DNA of 64,000 bases. Source: Leisingera sp. ANG-M1. Lineage in GTDB: Bacteria; Pseudomonadota; Alphaproteobacteria; Rhodobacterales; Rhodobacteraceae. Positions 52,774 to 61,765 of the stretch are shown here, one piece after another (position 1 is the stretch's first letter; every line of letters starts with the position of its first letter). Location: NCBI RefSeq assembly GCF_000813745.1, contig NZ_JWLC01000017.1, positions 52,889 to 116,888 on the forward strand, read 5' to 3'. Under the pieces are notes generated by a model, which was given only the letters and a program-made list of their open reading frames with translations, had not been told where the DNA came from and searched no databases. Both the position numbers and the translations under genes were made by a program.

Positions 52774-55209
52774 TTATCCGCGGATCCGGTCAAATCCCGG
52801 ATCATAAGGCGATGGCGCGATAACTGTTGCTGCGACCAGATCTCCGCAAAGATCGAGCTGAAGGGTGCTGCCCTCGACGGCCATTTCCGGCTCGACAAAG
52901 GCATAGGCCAGGTTCATCCCCACCCGGTGCCCCCAGTCGCCGGAGGTTACGGTGCCCACGACCTTGTCGCCCTGCATCAGCGAGGCGCCGCCATGAGCGG
53001 GTGCGTGGGTGGCGTCGATCTGCAGCGTCACCAGCTTCTTGCGGACGCTTTCGGATTGGCGCTTCAACAGGGCCTCGCGTCCGATGAAACCGCCTTTCTC
53101 CAGCTTCACGAACCGGTCCAGCCCGGTCTCGAACGGGTCGAATTCGGTGATCAGATCGGCTTTCCAGTGCAGGAAGCCTTTCTCCATCCGCATCGATTCC
53201 ACCGCGCGGGCACCGAAAAGTTTGAGCCCGTGTTCCTCACCCGCTTTCCGCAGTGCCAGATAAGCTGCGTAGAGCGAGGCGTTGGGGATGTGGATTTCAT
53301 AGGCCAGCTCACCGGAGAAGCTGACGCCCATCACAGTGGCGGGGGCAAAGCCGATGAAGCATTCACGCACCGAGAGCCAGGGGAAGGCCTCACGCGACCA
53401 GTCGCCCCGGGCGCAGGCTGAGAGCACGTCCCTTGCCCGGGGGCCGGCCAGGACCAGGATGGTCTGGTCATTGGTGAGGGAGCGGATCTGCACGTCCTCA
53501 TCCGCGCCGATGTTCTGGGTCAGCCAGTCCATGTCGTGGAATTCGCTGGCAGCGGCAGAGCCGTACCAGACCCGCTCCGGCCCGCGGTCCGAGGCGGGGA
53601 GGTTGGCCACGGTGGCCTCTCCCTTGACCATGCCGTGGTGGTTCAAGAGGTATCCCAGCCCTACACGGCCCGCGCGTTTGGTGACGGTGCCGCAGAACAT
53701 CCGGTCGAGGAAGCTGTGGCGGTCGGCGCCGGTGATCTCGAAGCGGTTGAAACCGTTGACCTCGGCAAGCCCGGCGTTTTCCTGCACGTTCTTCACTTCG
53801 GCGGCGATGATGTCGAAGGCCTCGTCAAAGTTGAAGCTGAGCGACGGATGGAAGTCTGGCGAAGGCTTGATGTATTCCACCCGCTCCCAGCCGTTCACCA
53901 CGGTGAACTCGGCGCCCTCGGCGGCCATGATGGGCGTGAGCGGTGTGGTCTTCGCCGGGCGGCCTGCGGGGCGGTGCTCACGCGGGAAGTGGAAGCGGAA
54001 TTCGTTCTGGTAATCCTCAATGGCCTTCAGTGCGGTCAGCTCAACGTTGGTATGGCCGGTGAAACGGCGCGGATCGAGGCACCAGGTGTCATAGCAGGCT
54101 TCGCCATGCACGATCATCTGCGCCAGCAGCCAGCCGTGGCCGCCGCCTTCGCCGAGGCCCGCGCGCAGGCCGATGGCGCAGAAGGCGTTGCGCTTGCCCG
54201 GGATCGGGCCGATCAGCGGGGCACCGTCGATGGTATAGGTGATGGGACCGTTGACGATGGAGCGGATGCCGGTCTCGCGCAGCGCGGGCATCCGGGCAAA
54301 GGCGCCCTCCAGCACATCCATGACGCGCTCCAGATCGTCAGGGCAGAGGGCGTTCACAAAGTTCGGGTCGATCCCGTCCATGCCCCAGGTCTTGCAGTCC
54401 TGCTCGTAGAAGCCGATCAGCAGGCCGTTCTTTTCCTGGCGGCAGTAGTAGTCCGAGATCGGGCAGCGGATCAGCGGCATCCGGTGGCCCGCGTCGATGA
54501 TGCCTTGGATGTCCTCGGTCAGGAAGTACTGGTGCTCCATCGAGGCGACGGGGTGGTGGACGCCCATCATCGCACCGACCTCGTTCACCCGGTAGCCGCA
54601 GGCGTTCACCACGATATCGCAGTCGATGTCGCCGTGCTCGGTGTGCACCGTCCAGGTGTCGTCCTTGTGCTGGGTGAGAGCAGTCACCGGCGTGTTGCGG
54701 TAGACTTCGGCTCCTGCCTTGCGGGCGTGGTAGGCCAGTGCCTGGCACAGCTGCGCCGGGTCGATGTCGCCGTCCAGCGGGTCCCACAGGCCCCCGATCA
54801 GGTTGTCGGTGGAGATCAGCGGGTGGCGGCGGGCGCATTCTTCGGCGTCGATCACCTCGAAATGCACATCCATGCCCCGCGCCATAGAGGCGAAATGACG
54901 GTAGCCCTGCATCTGCGCCTCGGTATTGGCCATGCGGATGCCGCCGTCGCCATGGTGGTAGTTGATCGGGTATTCCGGATCCTCGGCCAGTTTCTTGTAG
55001 AGGTTGATCGAGTGGGTTTTCAGCCCGACCATGGTCTGGTTCATACCGAAGTTGGTGACCTGCGCCGCCGAATGCCAGGTGGTGCCGCTGGTCAGCTCGT
55101 TGCGTTCGACCAGAACGACGTCGCTCCAGCCTTCCTGGGTGAGGTGGTAGAGGGTGGAGCAGCCGGCGATGCCGCCGCCGATCACAACAACCTTGGTGCG
55201 CGATTTCAT
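52774..55209 (-). CDS. FAD/GcvT demethylase, dimethylglycine/sarcosine dehydrogenase family (second copy)
   Basis: The 811-residue protein has the same architecture as the gene at 33498-35909. FAD motif GGGIAGCS is at residues 11-18, and His46 in LTSGTTWHSAAQ is the covalent flavin site. The DAO domain extends to about 375, then an FAO_M linker, and GcvT domains from about 435 to 800, including VMGVSFSGELAYEIHIPN. It should transfer an N-methyl carbon to tetrahydrofolate. GGAGG lies upstream of the ATG. Unlike the first copy it is transcribed divergently from its MttB partner. Substrate specificity (dimethylglycine, sarcosine or another methylamine) is not readable. Confidence 0.9.
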   Translation of the reverse strand: MKSRTKVVVIGGGIAGCSTLYHLTQEGWSDVVLVERNELTSGTTWHSAAQVTNFGMNQTMVGLKTHSINLYKKLAEDPEYPINYHHGDGGIRMANTEAQMQGYRHFASMARGMDVHFEVIDAEECARRHPLISTDNLIGGLWDPLDGDIDPAQLCQALAYHARKAGAEVYRNTPVTALTQHKDDTWTVHTEHGDIDCDIVVNACGYRVNEVGAMMGVHHPVASMEHQYFLTEDIQGIIDAGHRMPLIRCPISDYYCRQEKNGLLIGFYEQDCKTWGMDGIDPNFVNALCPDDLERVMDVLEGAFARMPALRETGIRSIVNGPITYTIDGAPLIGPIPGKRNAFCAIGLRAGLGEGGGHGWLLAQMIVHGEACYDTWCLDPRRFTGHTNVELTALKAIEDYQNEFRFHFPREHRPAGRPAKTTPLTPIMAAEGAEFTVVNGWERVEYIKPSPDFHPSLSFNFDEAFDIIAAEVKNVQENAGLAEVNGFNRFEITGADRHSFLDRMFCGTVTKRAGRVGLGYLLNHHGMVKGEATVANLPASDRGPERVWYGSAAASEFHDMDWLTQNIGADEDVQIRSLTNDQTILVLAGPRARDVLSACARGDWSREAFPWLSVRECFIGFAPATVMGVSFSGELAYEIHIPNASLYAAYLALRKAGEEHGLKLFGARAVESMRMEKGFLHWKADLITEFDPFETGLDRFVKLEKGGFIGREALLKRQSESVRKKLVTLQIDATHAPAHGGASLMQGDKVVGTVTSGDWGHRVGMNLAYAFVEPEMAVEGSTLQLDLCGDLVAATVIAPSPYDPGFDRIRG

Positions 55210-55396
55210 GGAATGTGCCTCCGGACAGATTTGCAGTGACTAAGCGCCTTGGCGGCAGGGGCTGCAATGCGGGCGGCGTCTATTCTCAGAAATTCGAAAA
55301 TTTATTTGAATGAATTGCAAGGATGGCGGCGGCGATTGCCAGCCAGAGGCTGCGGCGGGAAGAGTTGGGGCAAGAATTGCCGCAGGAGGCCGGGAT
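55210..55396. promoter_or_regulatory. Divergent promoter region with AT-rich partial palindrome
   Basis: This 187-base gap separates the demethylase and mttB starts. At 55292-55311 lies a partly symmetric AT-rich element, ATTCGAAAATTTATTTGAAT, whose outer four bases are perfectly palindromic. It is the only such AT-rich block in the gap and a candidate regulator site. Confidence 0.4.
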
Positions 55397-56914
55397 ATGA
55401 CAGAGCAGCGAGCAAAGAGAGGCGGGCGCCGGGAGCGGCTGGCGCAGCGGGCGGCGAAGCCTGCGCTGGATCCCTGTCCGCCGGGCCAGGTCGGCGGCGC
55501 ATACAAACCGCTGACAGAGGCAGAGTGCGAGCGGATCTATTCCACAGCGCTGGATCTTCTGGCCAAGCTGGGCATGGGCGAGGTGCCGCCGCGGCTGCAT
55601 GATGATCTGATGAAGGCTGGTGCAGAGGACAACGGCGCCGGCCGGCTGCTGTTTCCGCCGGTGCTGGTGGAGCAGGCAATAGATCAGGCGGCCAAGACCT
55701 TTGTGCTGCACGGGCGGGATGAGAGCCGATCAATCACCGTTGGCGGCAATGCGGTGCATTTTGGAACCGGCGGCGCGGCGGTGCAGACGCTGGATATGGA
55801 AAGCAGCCTGTACCGGCCTTCAACGCTGGAGGATCTGCATGATTTCACCCGGCTGCAGGACACGCTGGCCAATGTCAGCTGGTTCACCCGCTGCTGCGTG
55901 GCAACCGATGTGCCGGACAACTATGATCTGGACGTGAACACGGTCTATGGGCTGCTGAAGAACACGACCAAACCTGTGGCAACCTCCTTCACTTTGGCGG
56001 AGCATGTGGCACCGATTGTGGAGATGCTGGATATTGCCGCGGGCGGGCCGGGGGAGTTCTCCAAACGGCCTTTCGTCAAGGCGCATATCAGCCCGGTGAT
56101 CTCGCCGATGCGTTATGGCGAGGATGCGGTGGAGGTCGTCTACGAGTGCATCAGGCACAACATTCCGATGTCCTGCATCACCGCGGCGCAGGCGGGGGCA
56201 ACGGCGCCCGCGACACTGGCGGGGTTCCTGGCGCAGTCGCTGGCCGAGACCCTGGCCAGCCTGGTGATGGTGCATGCAATCCAGCCGGGCTTTCCGATGG
56301 TGTTCTCCAACTGGCCGCTGGTGATCGACCTGCGTACCGGCGCGTTTTCCGGCGGCAGCGGCGAGACGGCGGTGCTGAATGCGGCCTCGGCGCAGCTGTC
56401 AAACTGGCTGGGGCTGCCCTCGGGCGTGGCCTGCTCAATGACCGACGCCAAAGCGATTGATGCGCAATACGGGATGGAGAAGGGGCTGACCTCGCTGGCG
56501 GCGGCGCTGGCGGGGGGGAACCTGATCTATGAGAGCTCGGGCATGACCGCGTCCCTGCTGGGGGCAAGTTTCGAGGGGTTTGTGCTGGATGACGAGATGC
56601 ACTCGCACACCTACCGGGCTCTGCGCGGGATCGAGGTGAGCGAGGAGAACCTGGGCTTCGAGGCGATCTGCGAGGCGGTGCTGGGCGAGGGGCATTTCCT
56701 GGGCGGGCAGCATACCTATGCGGCGATGGAGCGGGATTATTTTTATCCTGCCCTGGCCGACAGGGACGAGCCGCGTACCTGGGCAGAGAAGGGCGCACTG
56801 GATGCCTGGGCACAGGCGCGGCTCAAAGCGCAGGAGATCCTGCGGACGCACCACCCGGAGTATCTGACTGCGGAGCAGGACATGGAGATCCGGTCGCGGT
56901 TCAAGATCCTTTGA
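55397..56914 (+). CDS. MttB-family (trimethylamine methyltransferase-like) protein, non-pyrrolysine, second copy
   Basis: The protein is 505 residues from the ATG at 55397, chosen for the strong AGGAGG site. It is homologous to the protein at 35933-37486 over its whole length. Shared blocks include TAAQAGATAPATLAGFLAQSL, LRTGAFSGGSGETAVLNAA and MTDAKAIDAQYGMEKG. There is no internal amber codon and the gene ends in TGA, so it is non-pyrrolysine. The N-terminus is rich in Arg. Family members move a methyl group from a quaternary amine to a corrinoid protein. Nearby genes for glycine-betaine-type uptake and the FAD/GcvT demethylase suggest a betaine-like substrate. Confidence 0.87.
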   Translation: MTEQRAKRGGRRERLAQRAAKPALDPCPPGQVGGAYKPLTEAECERIYSTALDLLAKLGMGEVPPRLHDDLMKAGAEDNGAGRLLFPPVLVEQAIDQAAKTFVLHGRDESRSITVGGNAVHFGTGGAAVQTLDMESSLYRPSTLEDLHDFTRLQDTLANVSWFTRCCVATDVPDNYDLDVNTVYGLLKNTTKPVATSFTLAEHVAPIVEMLDIAAGGPGEFSKRPFVKAHISPVISPMRYGEDAVEVVYECIRHNIPMSCITAAQAGATAPATLAGFLAQSLAETLASLVMVHAIQPGFPMVFSNWPLVIDLRTGAFSGGSGETAVLNAASAQLSNWLGLPSGVACSMTDAKAIDAQYGMEKGLTSLAAALAGGNLIYESSGMTASLLGASFEGFVLDDEMHSHTYRALRGIEVSEENLGFEAICEAVLGEGHFLGGQHTYAAMERDYFYPALADRDEPRTWAEKGALDAWAQARLKAQEILRTHHPEYLTAEQDMEIRSRFKIL

Positions 56915-57087
56915 CGCGGTTCGAATTGCATCAAAGAAACCTGTAAAACAGAGATGTGAACGCATAGGGCCGCAGAGACCCGCGGGGTGGCGCAATCGCG
57001 CCGCCCCATGGGGGCGGGTCGGCGCGGCCCGGCCTGCAGCCGGGCAGTACAGTCTTTAATCTTGGTTGTTGCAGTAGTGCCTGTGGG

Positions 57088-58062
57088 TCAGGAAATCAGT
57101 TTGAAACTGTCTGCCAGCCAGGGCGTGCTCTGGTGGAAGGGCTTGATCGCGTGGTCGGTGATCAGGCTACGCATCCGGTTGTCCACAAGGTCGAGGATCG
57201 AGCGGGAGCAGTCCGGGGTGGAGACTATCGCCAGCGTGCGTGAGAAGCTTTTGCCGGGGAAGGCGACCATCTTCAGCTTGGGCTGAAACCGCTTGGCGCG
57301 GGAGAACAGGAGCGGCGTGGTGATGGTCCAGCCGGCACCTGCCGCGACCATGGCCATCAGCGTCTGATTGCTGGCGCATTCAAAGCGGTGCGGCAGCGAC
57401 AGCCCCATGCGCCGCAGCTGGGATTCGATCTGCCGGGCAATGATCAGGCTGCCGGAGAACCGCAGGAAGGGCAGTTTGCTTTTGCCTTCAATAACTTCCT
57501 GCAGCAGGTGCTCCCCGGCCTTGGGAAGCACCACCACAAAGGGGTCGCGCAGCAGCGGCGCATCCTGCAGGTCGCGCAGGCGCTCGGCCGGAGTGGTGGT
57601 GATGCCGAGATCCAGCTGCCGGTCGCGCAGCATGGCCAGGATCGCGTGGCTGGAATCTGTGTGATACATGAAATCGCAGCGCGGCATGCTGGAGGACAGG
57701 AACACCGCCAGCTCCGGCATGATGTCGCTGTCGAAATCCTCGATCGTACCAAGCCGCAGATAGCTTGCTTCCGAGATATTGCCGGCTGAGGCTTCGGCCT
57801 TGGCTTTGCGGATCGCGTGCAGCGCGTCGTCGATATTGCGCAGGAACACCTGGCCCTTGGGCGTCAGCACCATCGGGCGGCGGCTGTGATTGAACAGCTC
57901 CACGCCCAGATGATCCTCAAGATTGCGCAGATGGTGCGAGATGGTGCTGACCGACAGGCCGGTCTCCTCGGCGACGTCCTGCAGCGAGCCCTTGCGGGCG
58001 GTGATCTGAAACAGTTCCAGCCCCTTGAGGCTCAGGTCTTTGCGGGCGGTTTGGCTAGGCAT
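57088..58062 (-). CDS. LysR-family regulator of the second methylated-amine cluster
   Basis: The 324-residue LysR protein starts at the ATG at 58062 (GGAAGAGA upstream). The helix-turn-helix is GSLQDVAEETGLSVSTISHHLRNLE. Its effector domain is clearly paralogous to the LysR at 48326-49297. It is divergent from proX and lies downstream of, and convergent with, the MttB-family gene. It therefore probably controls the ProXWV-like importer and perhaps the demethylation genes. Confidence 0.88.
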   Translation of the reverse strand: MPSQTARKDLSLKGLELFQITARKGSLQDVAEETGLSVSTISHHLRNLEDHLGVELFNHSRRPMVLTPKGQVFLRNIDDALHAIRKAKAEASAGNISEASYLRLGTIEDFDSDIMPELAVFLSSSMPRCDFMYHTDSSHAILAMLRDRQLDLGITTTPAERLRDLQDAPLLRDPFVVVLPKAGEHLLQEVIEGKSKLPFLRFSGSLIIARQIESQLRRMGLSLPHRFECASNQTLMAMVAAGAGWTITTPLLFSRAKRFQPKLKMVAFPGKSFSRTLAIVSTPDCSRSILDLVDNRMRSLITDHAIKPFHQSTPWLADSFKLIS

Positions 58063-58105
58063 GGCGCATCTCTTCCACAGACACAGGGCTGCGTCATGAG
58101 GTTTC

Positions 58106-58134
58106 GCAAAAATTCTGAATAATGATAGCAAAAA
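58106..58134. promoter_or_regulatory. Direct GCAAAAA repeats in the LysR/proX divergent gap
   Basis: GCAAAAA occurs at 58106-58112 and 58128-58134, 22 bases apart (about two helical turns), within the 182-base divergent gap. A related GCAAAAG string occurs in the gap controlled by the paralogous LysR at 48326. Candidate LysR half-sites. Confidence 0.4.
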
Positions 58135-58244
58135 CTTGGAGCAGTGCGTTCTGTGTCTGCTGATCCTGGGAAATGTGGAAGCGTTCCCTCCCATAACAAC
58201 CTGCCGGGCCGCGGAGCCCTGCCAGCTGTTTCAGGGAGATCAGA

Positions 58245-59207
58245 ATGAAAAGACTGCTGTTATCATCCGTATGCGCCTTGGGCTTTGCGGCGCCTGCCTG
58301 GGCCGGGAGCTGCGGCGAGGTGACCATCACCCAGATGGACTGGGCCTCGGCCAATGTGGTGACCTCGGTGTCGAAGTTTCTGATGGAGCAGGGATACGGC
58401 TGCAAGGTGACCACGGTGCCGTCCTCGACCCCGACCGCGCTGACCTCGGTGGCGGAGACCGGCACGCCGGACGTTCTGACCGAGCTGTGGGTCAACACCG
58501 CGCCGGCCTATGCGGAGCTGGTGGCGGAGGGCAAGCTGGTGGAGCTGGCCGACGTGCTGTCCGACGGCGGTGTCGAGGGATGGTGGGTGCCGCAGTATGT
58601 GGTCGATGCCAACCCCGAAGCCGCGACGCTGGAGGGGATCCTGGCCAATCCGGCACTGGTCGGAGGCCGGTTCGACAACTGCCCGGACGGCTGGGGCTGC
58701 CGCACGGTCAACGACAACATGAACAAGGTGATCGGCCTGGAAGGCAAGGGCATCGAGGTGTTCAACCACGGCTCGGGCGAGACGCTGGCGACAGCGCTGG
58801 CCTCGGCTTATGCGGACGAAAAGCCCTGGTTCGGCTTCTACTGGGCGCCGACGGCGGTGCTGGGCAAGTACCCGATGGTGCTGGTCGACATGGGCGGGCA
58901 TGACGCGGAGACCCACACCTGCAACGGCGACAAGGACTGCGCCGCACCGGGTGTTTCCGCCTATCCCAGCGCAGCGGTGAAGACTGCAGCCACCGCCAGC
59001 TTCCAGGAGCGCGAGCCGGAGATTGCCGATCTGATGTCCAAGGTCACGTTCACCAATGCGCAGATGAACGGGATCCTGGCCTGGATGGAAGACAACAACG
59101 CCTCGGCCGAGGAGGGGGCGGTGTACTTCCTGACCAGGCACAAGGACATCTGGCCCGAGTGGCTGAGCGATAGTGCGCGCGAAAACGTCTCGGCGCTGCT
59201 GAAGTAA
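58245..59207 (+). CDS. proX: Glycine betaine/proline-type ABC transporter binding protein (ProX-like)
   Basis: This 320-residue OpuAC-family protein has a signal peptide (MKRLLLSSVCALGFAAPAWA). Mature-protein segments CGEVTITQMDWASANVVTSV and GTPDVLTELWVNTAPAYAELV are typical of quaternary-amine binding proteins. Several Trp and Tyr residues (GGVEGWWVPQYV, EKPWFGFYWAPTAV) could form the aromatic box for a trimethylammonium group. GGGAG precedes the ATG. Two Cys pairs (CPDGWGC, CNGDKDC) may form disulfides. The ligand could be choline, glycine betaine or another betaine. Confidence 0.88.
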   Translation: MKRLLLSSVCALGFAAPAWAGSCGEVTITQMDWASANVVTSVSKFLMEQGYGCKVTTVPSSTPTALTSVAETGTPDVLTELWVNTAPAYAELVAEGKLVELADVLSDGGVEGWWVPQYVVDANPEAATLEGILANPALVGGRFDNCPDGWGCRTVNDNMNKVIGLEGKGIEVFNHGSGETLATALASAYADEKPWFGFYWAPTAVLGKYPMVLVDMGGHDAETHTCNGDKDCAAPGVSAYPSAAVKTAATASFQEREPEIADLMSKVTFTNAQMNGILAWMEDNNASAEEGAVYFLTRHKDIWPEWLSDSARENVSALLK

Positions 59208-59274
59208 CTTGACCTCTGGAGAGGCTCTGCTGCGGCGGGGCCTCTTCGCAGAAGACAGAACGGGCACGGCAGCA

Positions 59275-60306
59275 ATGGCATTTTACGACACCGCAATTGA
59301 CCGGCTGGGGTTGCGCAGCTGGTGCGAAGACGGCGCCGCCGATACGCCGATGAGCATGGCGCAGCTGCTGGCCCAGACGAATGGCAGTAACGCGGAAGGC
59401 GGCGAGGCGCTGCCGTTCCCGTCGCTGGACACGCTGCACGAGGCCTGCGGTGCGATCCCGCAGACGCGCGACATGACTGCCGGTGTCGAAGCAGCGTTCC
59501 TGGCCGTGAAAGACGGGCTGAAATTCGTGCTGGACCCGCTGACCCAGCCCCTGTCCTGGCTGCTGGAGGCCGCGCTTTATGTCTTTACCGCGGTGCCCTG
59601 GTGGGTGCTGATCCCGGTGCTGATCTGGGCCACCTGGGCTGCGACCCGGCGCCGGGCGGTGACCGGTTTTGTGGCTGTGGTGTTCCTGTTCTTCGGGCTG
59701 ATCGATCACCTGGACGTGGCGCTGCAGACGCTGTCGATCATCTTTGTCTGCACCGGTCTATGCGTGCTGTTCGGAGTGCCCATTGGCATCCTGATGTCCC
59801 GCTCCGACCGCACCCAAAGGGTGATGCTGCCGGTTCTGGACATGCTGCAGACGCTGCCCAGTTTCGTCTACCTGATCCCGCTGATCTTCCTGTTCTCGGT
59901 GACCGAGCCGAAGCTCTACGGCATTGCCATCATCCTTTATGCCATTGTGCCGGTGATCCGGCTGACCGATCTGGGTATCCGCCTGGTGGACCGTGATGTG
60001 ATCGAAGCAGCAGACGCGTTTGGCATGTCGGAACGGCAGAAATTGTTCGGGGTGCAGCTGCCGCTGGCGCTGCCCAATATCATGGCGGGCGTGAACCAGA
60101 CCATTATGATGAGCCTCGCGATGGTGGTGATCGCTTCGCTGGTCTCGGCACCGGGCTTGGGCGTGCTGGTCTTGCGCGGCATCCGCAATCTGGAGCTGGG
60201 CGTCGGCCTGGTGGCAGGGTTCGGCATCGTGCTGCTGGCGGTGGTGCTGGACCGCTGCTCCAAGGCTGCGCTGCAACGCATCGACCCCGCCCACAAAAGC
60301 AAATAG
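59275..60306 (+). CDS. proW: Glycine betaine/proline-type ABC permease (ProW-like)
   Basis: The protein is 343 residues from the ATG at 59275; no strong ribosome binding site is visible and an in-frame TTG at 59209 is an alternative. About 90 hydrophilic N-terminal residues precede seven or so transmembrane helices. The EAA-type loop EAADAFGMSERQKLFGVQLPLALPNI is present. It works with ProX and ProV; it starts 67 bases after proX and ends 9 bases before proV. Confidence 0.88.
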   Translation: MAFYDTAIDRLGLRSWCEDGAADTPMSMAQLLAQTNGSNAEGGEALPFPSLDTLHEACGAIPQTRDMTAGVEAAFLAVKDGLKFVLDPLTQPLSWLLEAALYVFTAVPWWVLIPVLIWATWAATRRRAVTGFVAVVFLFFGLIDHLDVALQTLSIIFVCTGLCVLFGVPIGILMSRSDRTQRVMLPVLDMLQTLPSFVYLIPLIFLFSVTEPKLYGIAIILYAIVPVIRLTDLGIRLVDRDVIEAADAFGMSERQKLFGVQLPLALPNIMAGVNQTIMMSLAMVVIASLVSAPGLGVLVLRGIRNLELGVGLVAGFGIVLLAVVLDRCSKAALQRIDPAHKSK

Positions 60307-60315
60307 GAGCCGGCG

Positions 60316-61380
60316 ATGAGCATCCCCAAGATCAGCATCCGCAATCTCTACAAGATCTTTGGCGCCCGGCCTTCTGAGGTGCTGCCGCTGGTGCGCGAGC
60401 AGGGCCTTGGCAAGACGGCACTGCTGGAGCAGCATCAGCATGTGCTGGGTCTGCAGGACATCAGCATCGATATGCAGGCGGGCGGGATCACGGTGATCAT
60501 GGGGCTGTCGGGCTCTGGCAAGTCGACCCTGATCCGGCATTTGAACCGGCTCATCGAACCCACCGCCGGAGAGATCCTGCTGGACGGGCGCGACGTGATG
60601 GCGATGGGCGCGGCAGAGCTGCAGGCATTGCGCCAGAATGCCATGTCGATGGTGTTTCAGAAATTTGCCCTGCTGCCGCACAAGACAGTGCTGGAGAACG
60701 CGGCAACAGCGTTGAAAATCCGAGGGCTTCAGCGCGGAGATTGTGAGGCGGAAGCCCGCAAGTGGCTGGCCCGGGTCGGTCTGGAGGGGTTTGAGGGCCG
60801 TTACCCCAGCCAGCTCTCGGGCGGCATGCAGCAGCGCGTGGGAATTGCCCGGGCATTGGCGGCAGACAGTGACATCCTCTTGATGGACGAGGCGTTTTCG
60901 GCCCTGGATCCGCTGATCCGCACCGACATGCAGGATCTGCTGCTTGAGCTGCAGACCGAGCTGCACAAGACCATCGTCTTTATCACACACGACTTGGACG
61001 AGGCGCTGAAACTGGCGGATCATCTGGTGATCTTGAAAGACGGCGCGCTGGTGCAGCAGGGCGCGCCGCAGCATATCGTGATGAACCCGGCTGACCCTTA
61101 CATTGAGGCCTTTGTCGGCGACATCAACCGAGCCCGGGTACTGCGTGCGGGCACCATCGCGCGGCAGGATGCACCAGCAGGCACGGTGTCCGGCGAGGTG
61201 GACTGGAACGACTCGCTGGAGACGGTCATCGAGCGGTTGAACGGCCGCCCTGGGGCCATCATTTCAGTGACCCTTGACGGCCGGCCCGCGGGAACCATTG
61301 GGGCTGAGGATTTACTGGCGGCCTTGCTGCCCTACCGCTCTGCCCCGGCCGCATCACAGGAAGCTGCACGCGCTTCCTGA
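60316..61380 (+). CDS. proV: Glycine betaine/proline-type ABC ATPase (ProV-like)
   Basis: This 354-residue ATPase has Walker A GLSGSGKST, Q-loop MVFQKFALLPH, signature QLSGGMQQR, Walker B ILLMDEAFSALDP and switch His in VFITHDLDEAL. The ProV-type N-terminal extension before Walker A (about 55 residues) is present. The C-terminal 70 residues resemble a single CBS-like region, shorter than the paired CBS domains of E. coli ProV. An AGGAG site precedes the ATG. Confidence 0.9.
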   Translation: MSIPKISIRNLYKIFGARPSEVLPLVREQGLGKTALLEQHQHVLGLQDISIDMQAGGITVIMGLSGSGKSTLIRHLNRLIEPTAGEILLDGRDVMAMGAAELQALRQNAMSMVFQKFALLPHKTVLENAATALKIRGLQRGDCEAEARKWLARVGLEGFEGRYPSQLSGGMQQRVGIARALAADSDILLMDEAFSALDPLIRTDMQDLLLELQTELHKTIVFITHDLDEALKLADHLVILKDGALVQQGAPQHIVMNPADPYIEAFVGDINRARVLRAGTIARQDAPAGTVSGEVDWNDSLETVIERLNGRPGAIISVTLDGRPAGTIGAEDLLAALLPYRSAPAASQEAARAS

Positions 61381-61765
61381 CGGCACTGTCCCGGCAGCAG
61401 CGCGGGGAAATCCAGTATACGCCAGTCTTTTCAAATGGCTGCAGAACGGCGCGCGGGTGCTGCCGGTGTTTGTGTTTCCCTTACGGAAGCTGCCAAACTC
61501 TCTGTCCTGAACCTGGGCAGGGACGTTGACGCATTGCTCTGACAGGCGCACACTGCAGCCACAGCGATAGTTTTCAAAGCACGAGCAAAATTTGCGGAAT
61601 GTCTCACTCTGTGCCGGAACTGGCACCATGTTGTGCAGGATGACAGGCGATCTGGCCTTATCAATTTTTGAAACTGTCACTGTAGGAGACCGGGAAGCAT
61701 CCGCAAGGTTTCACAGTTGGAACAACAAGAACAACAAATCACAGTCCAAAGGGAGATAACGACAA
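61381..61765. other. Intergenic region between the two importers
   Basis: No convincing gene lies in these 385 bases. A short minus-strand frame here has no family resemblance. The last 100 bases are AT-rich and presumably hold the promoter of the following importer operon; a GGGAG site precedes its start. No terminator with a clear stem and T-run was found after proV. Confidence 0.5.

Noticed and set aside
61354..61680. A 108-codon minus-strand frame between the ProV-like and PotD-like genes.
   Set aside because: It overlaps the end of the ProV-like gene, has no ribosome binding site and shows no recognisable domain.
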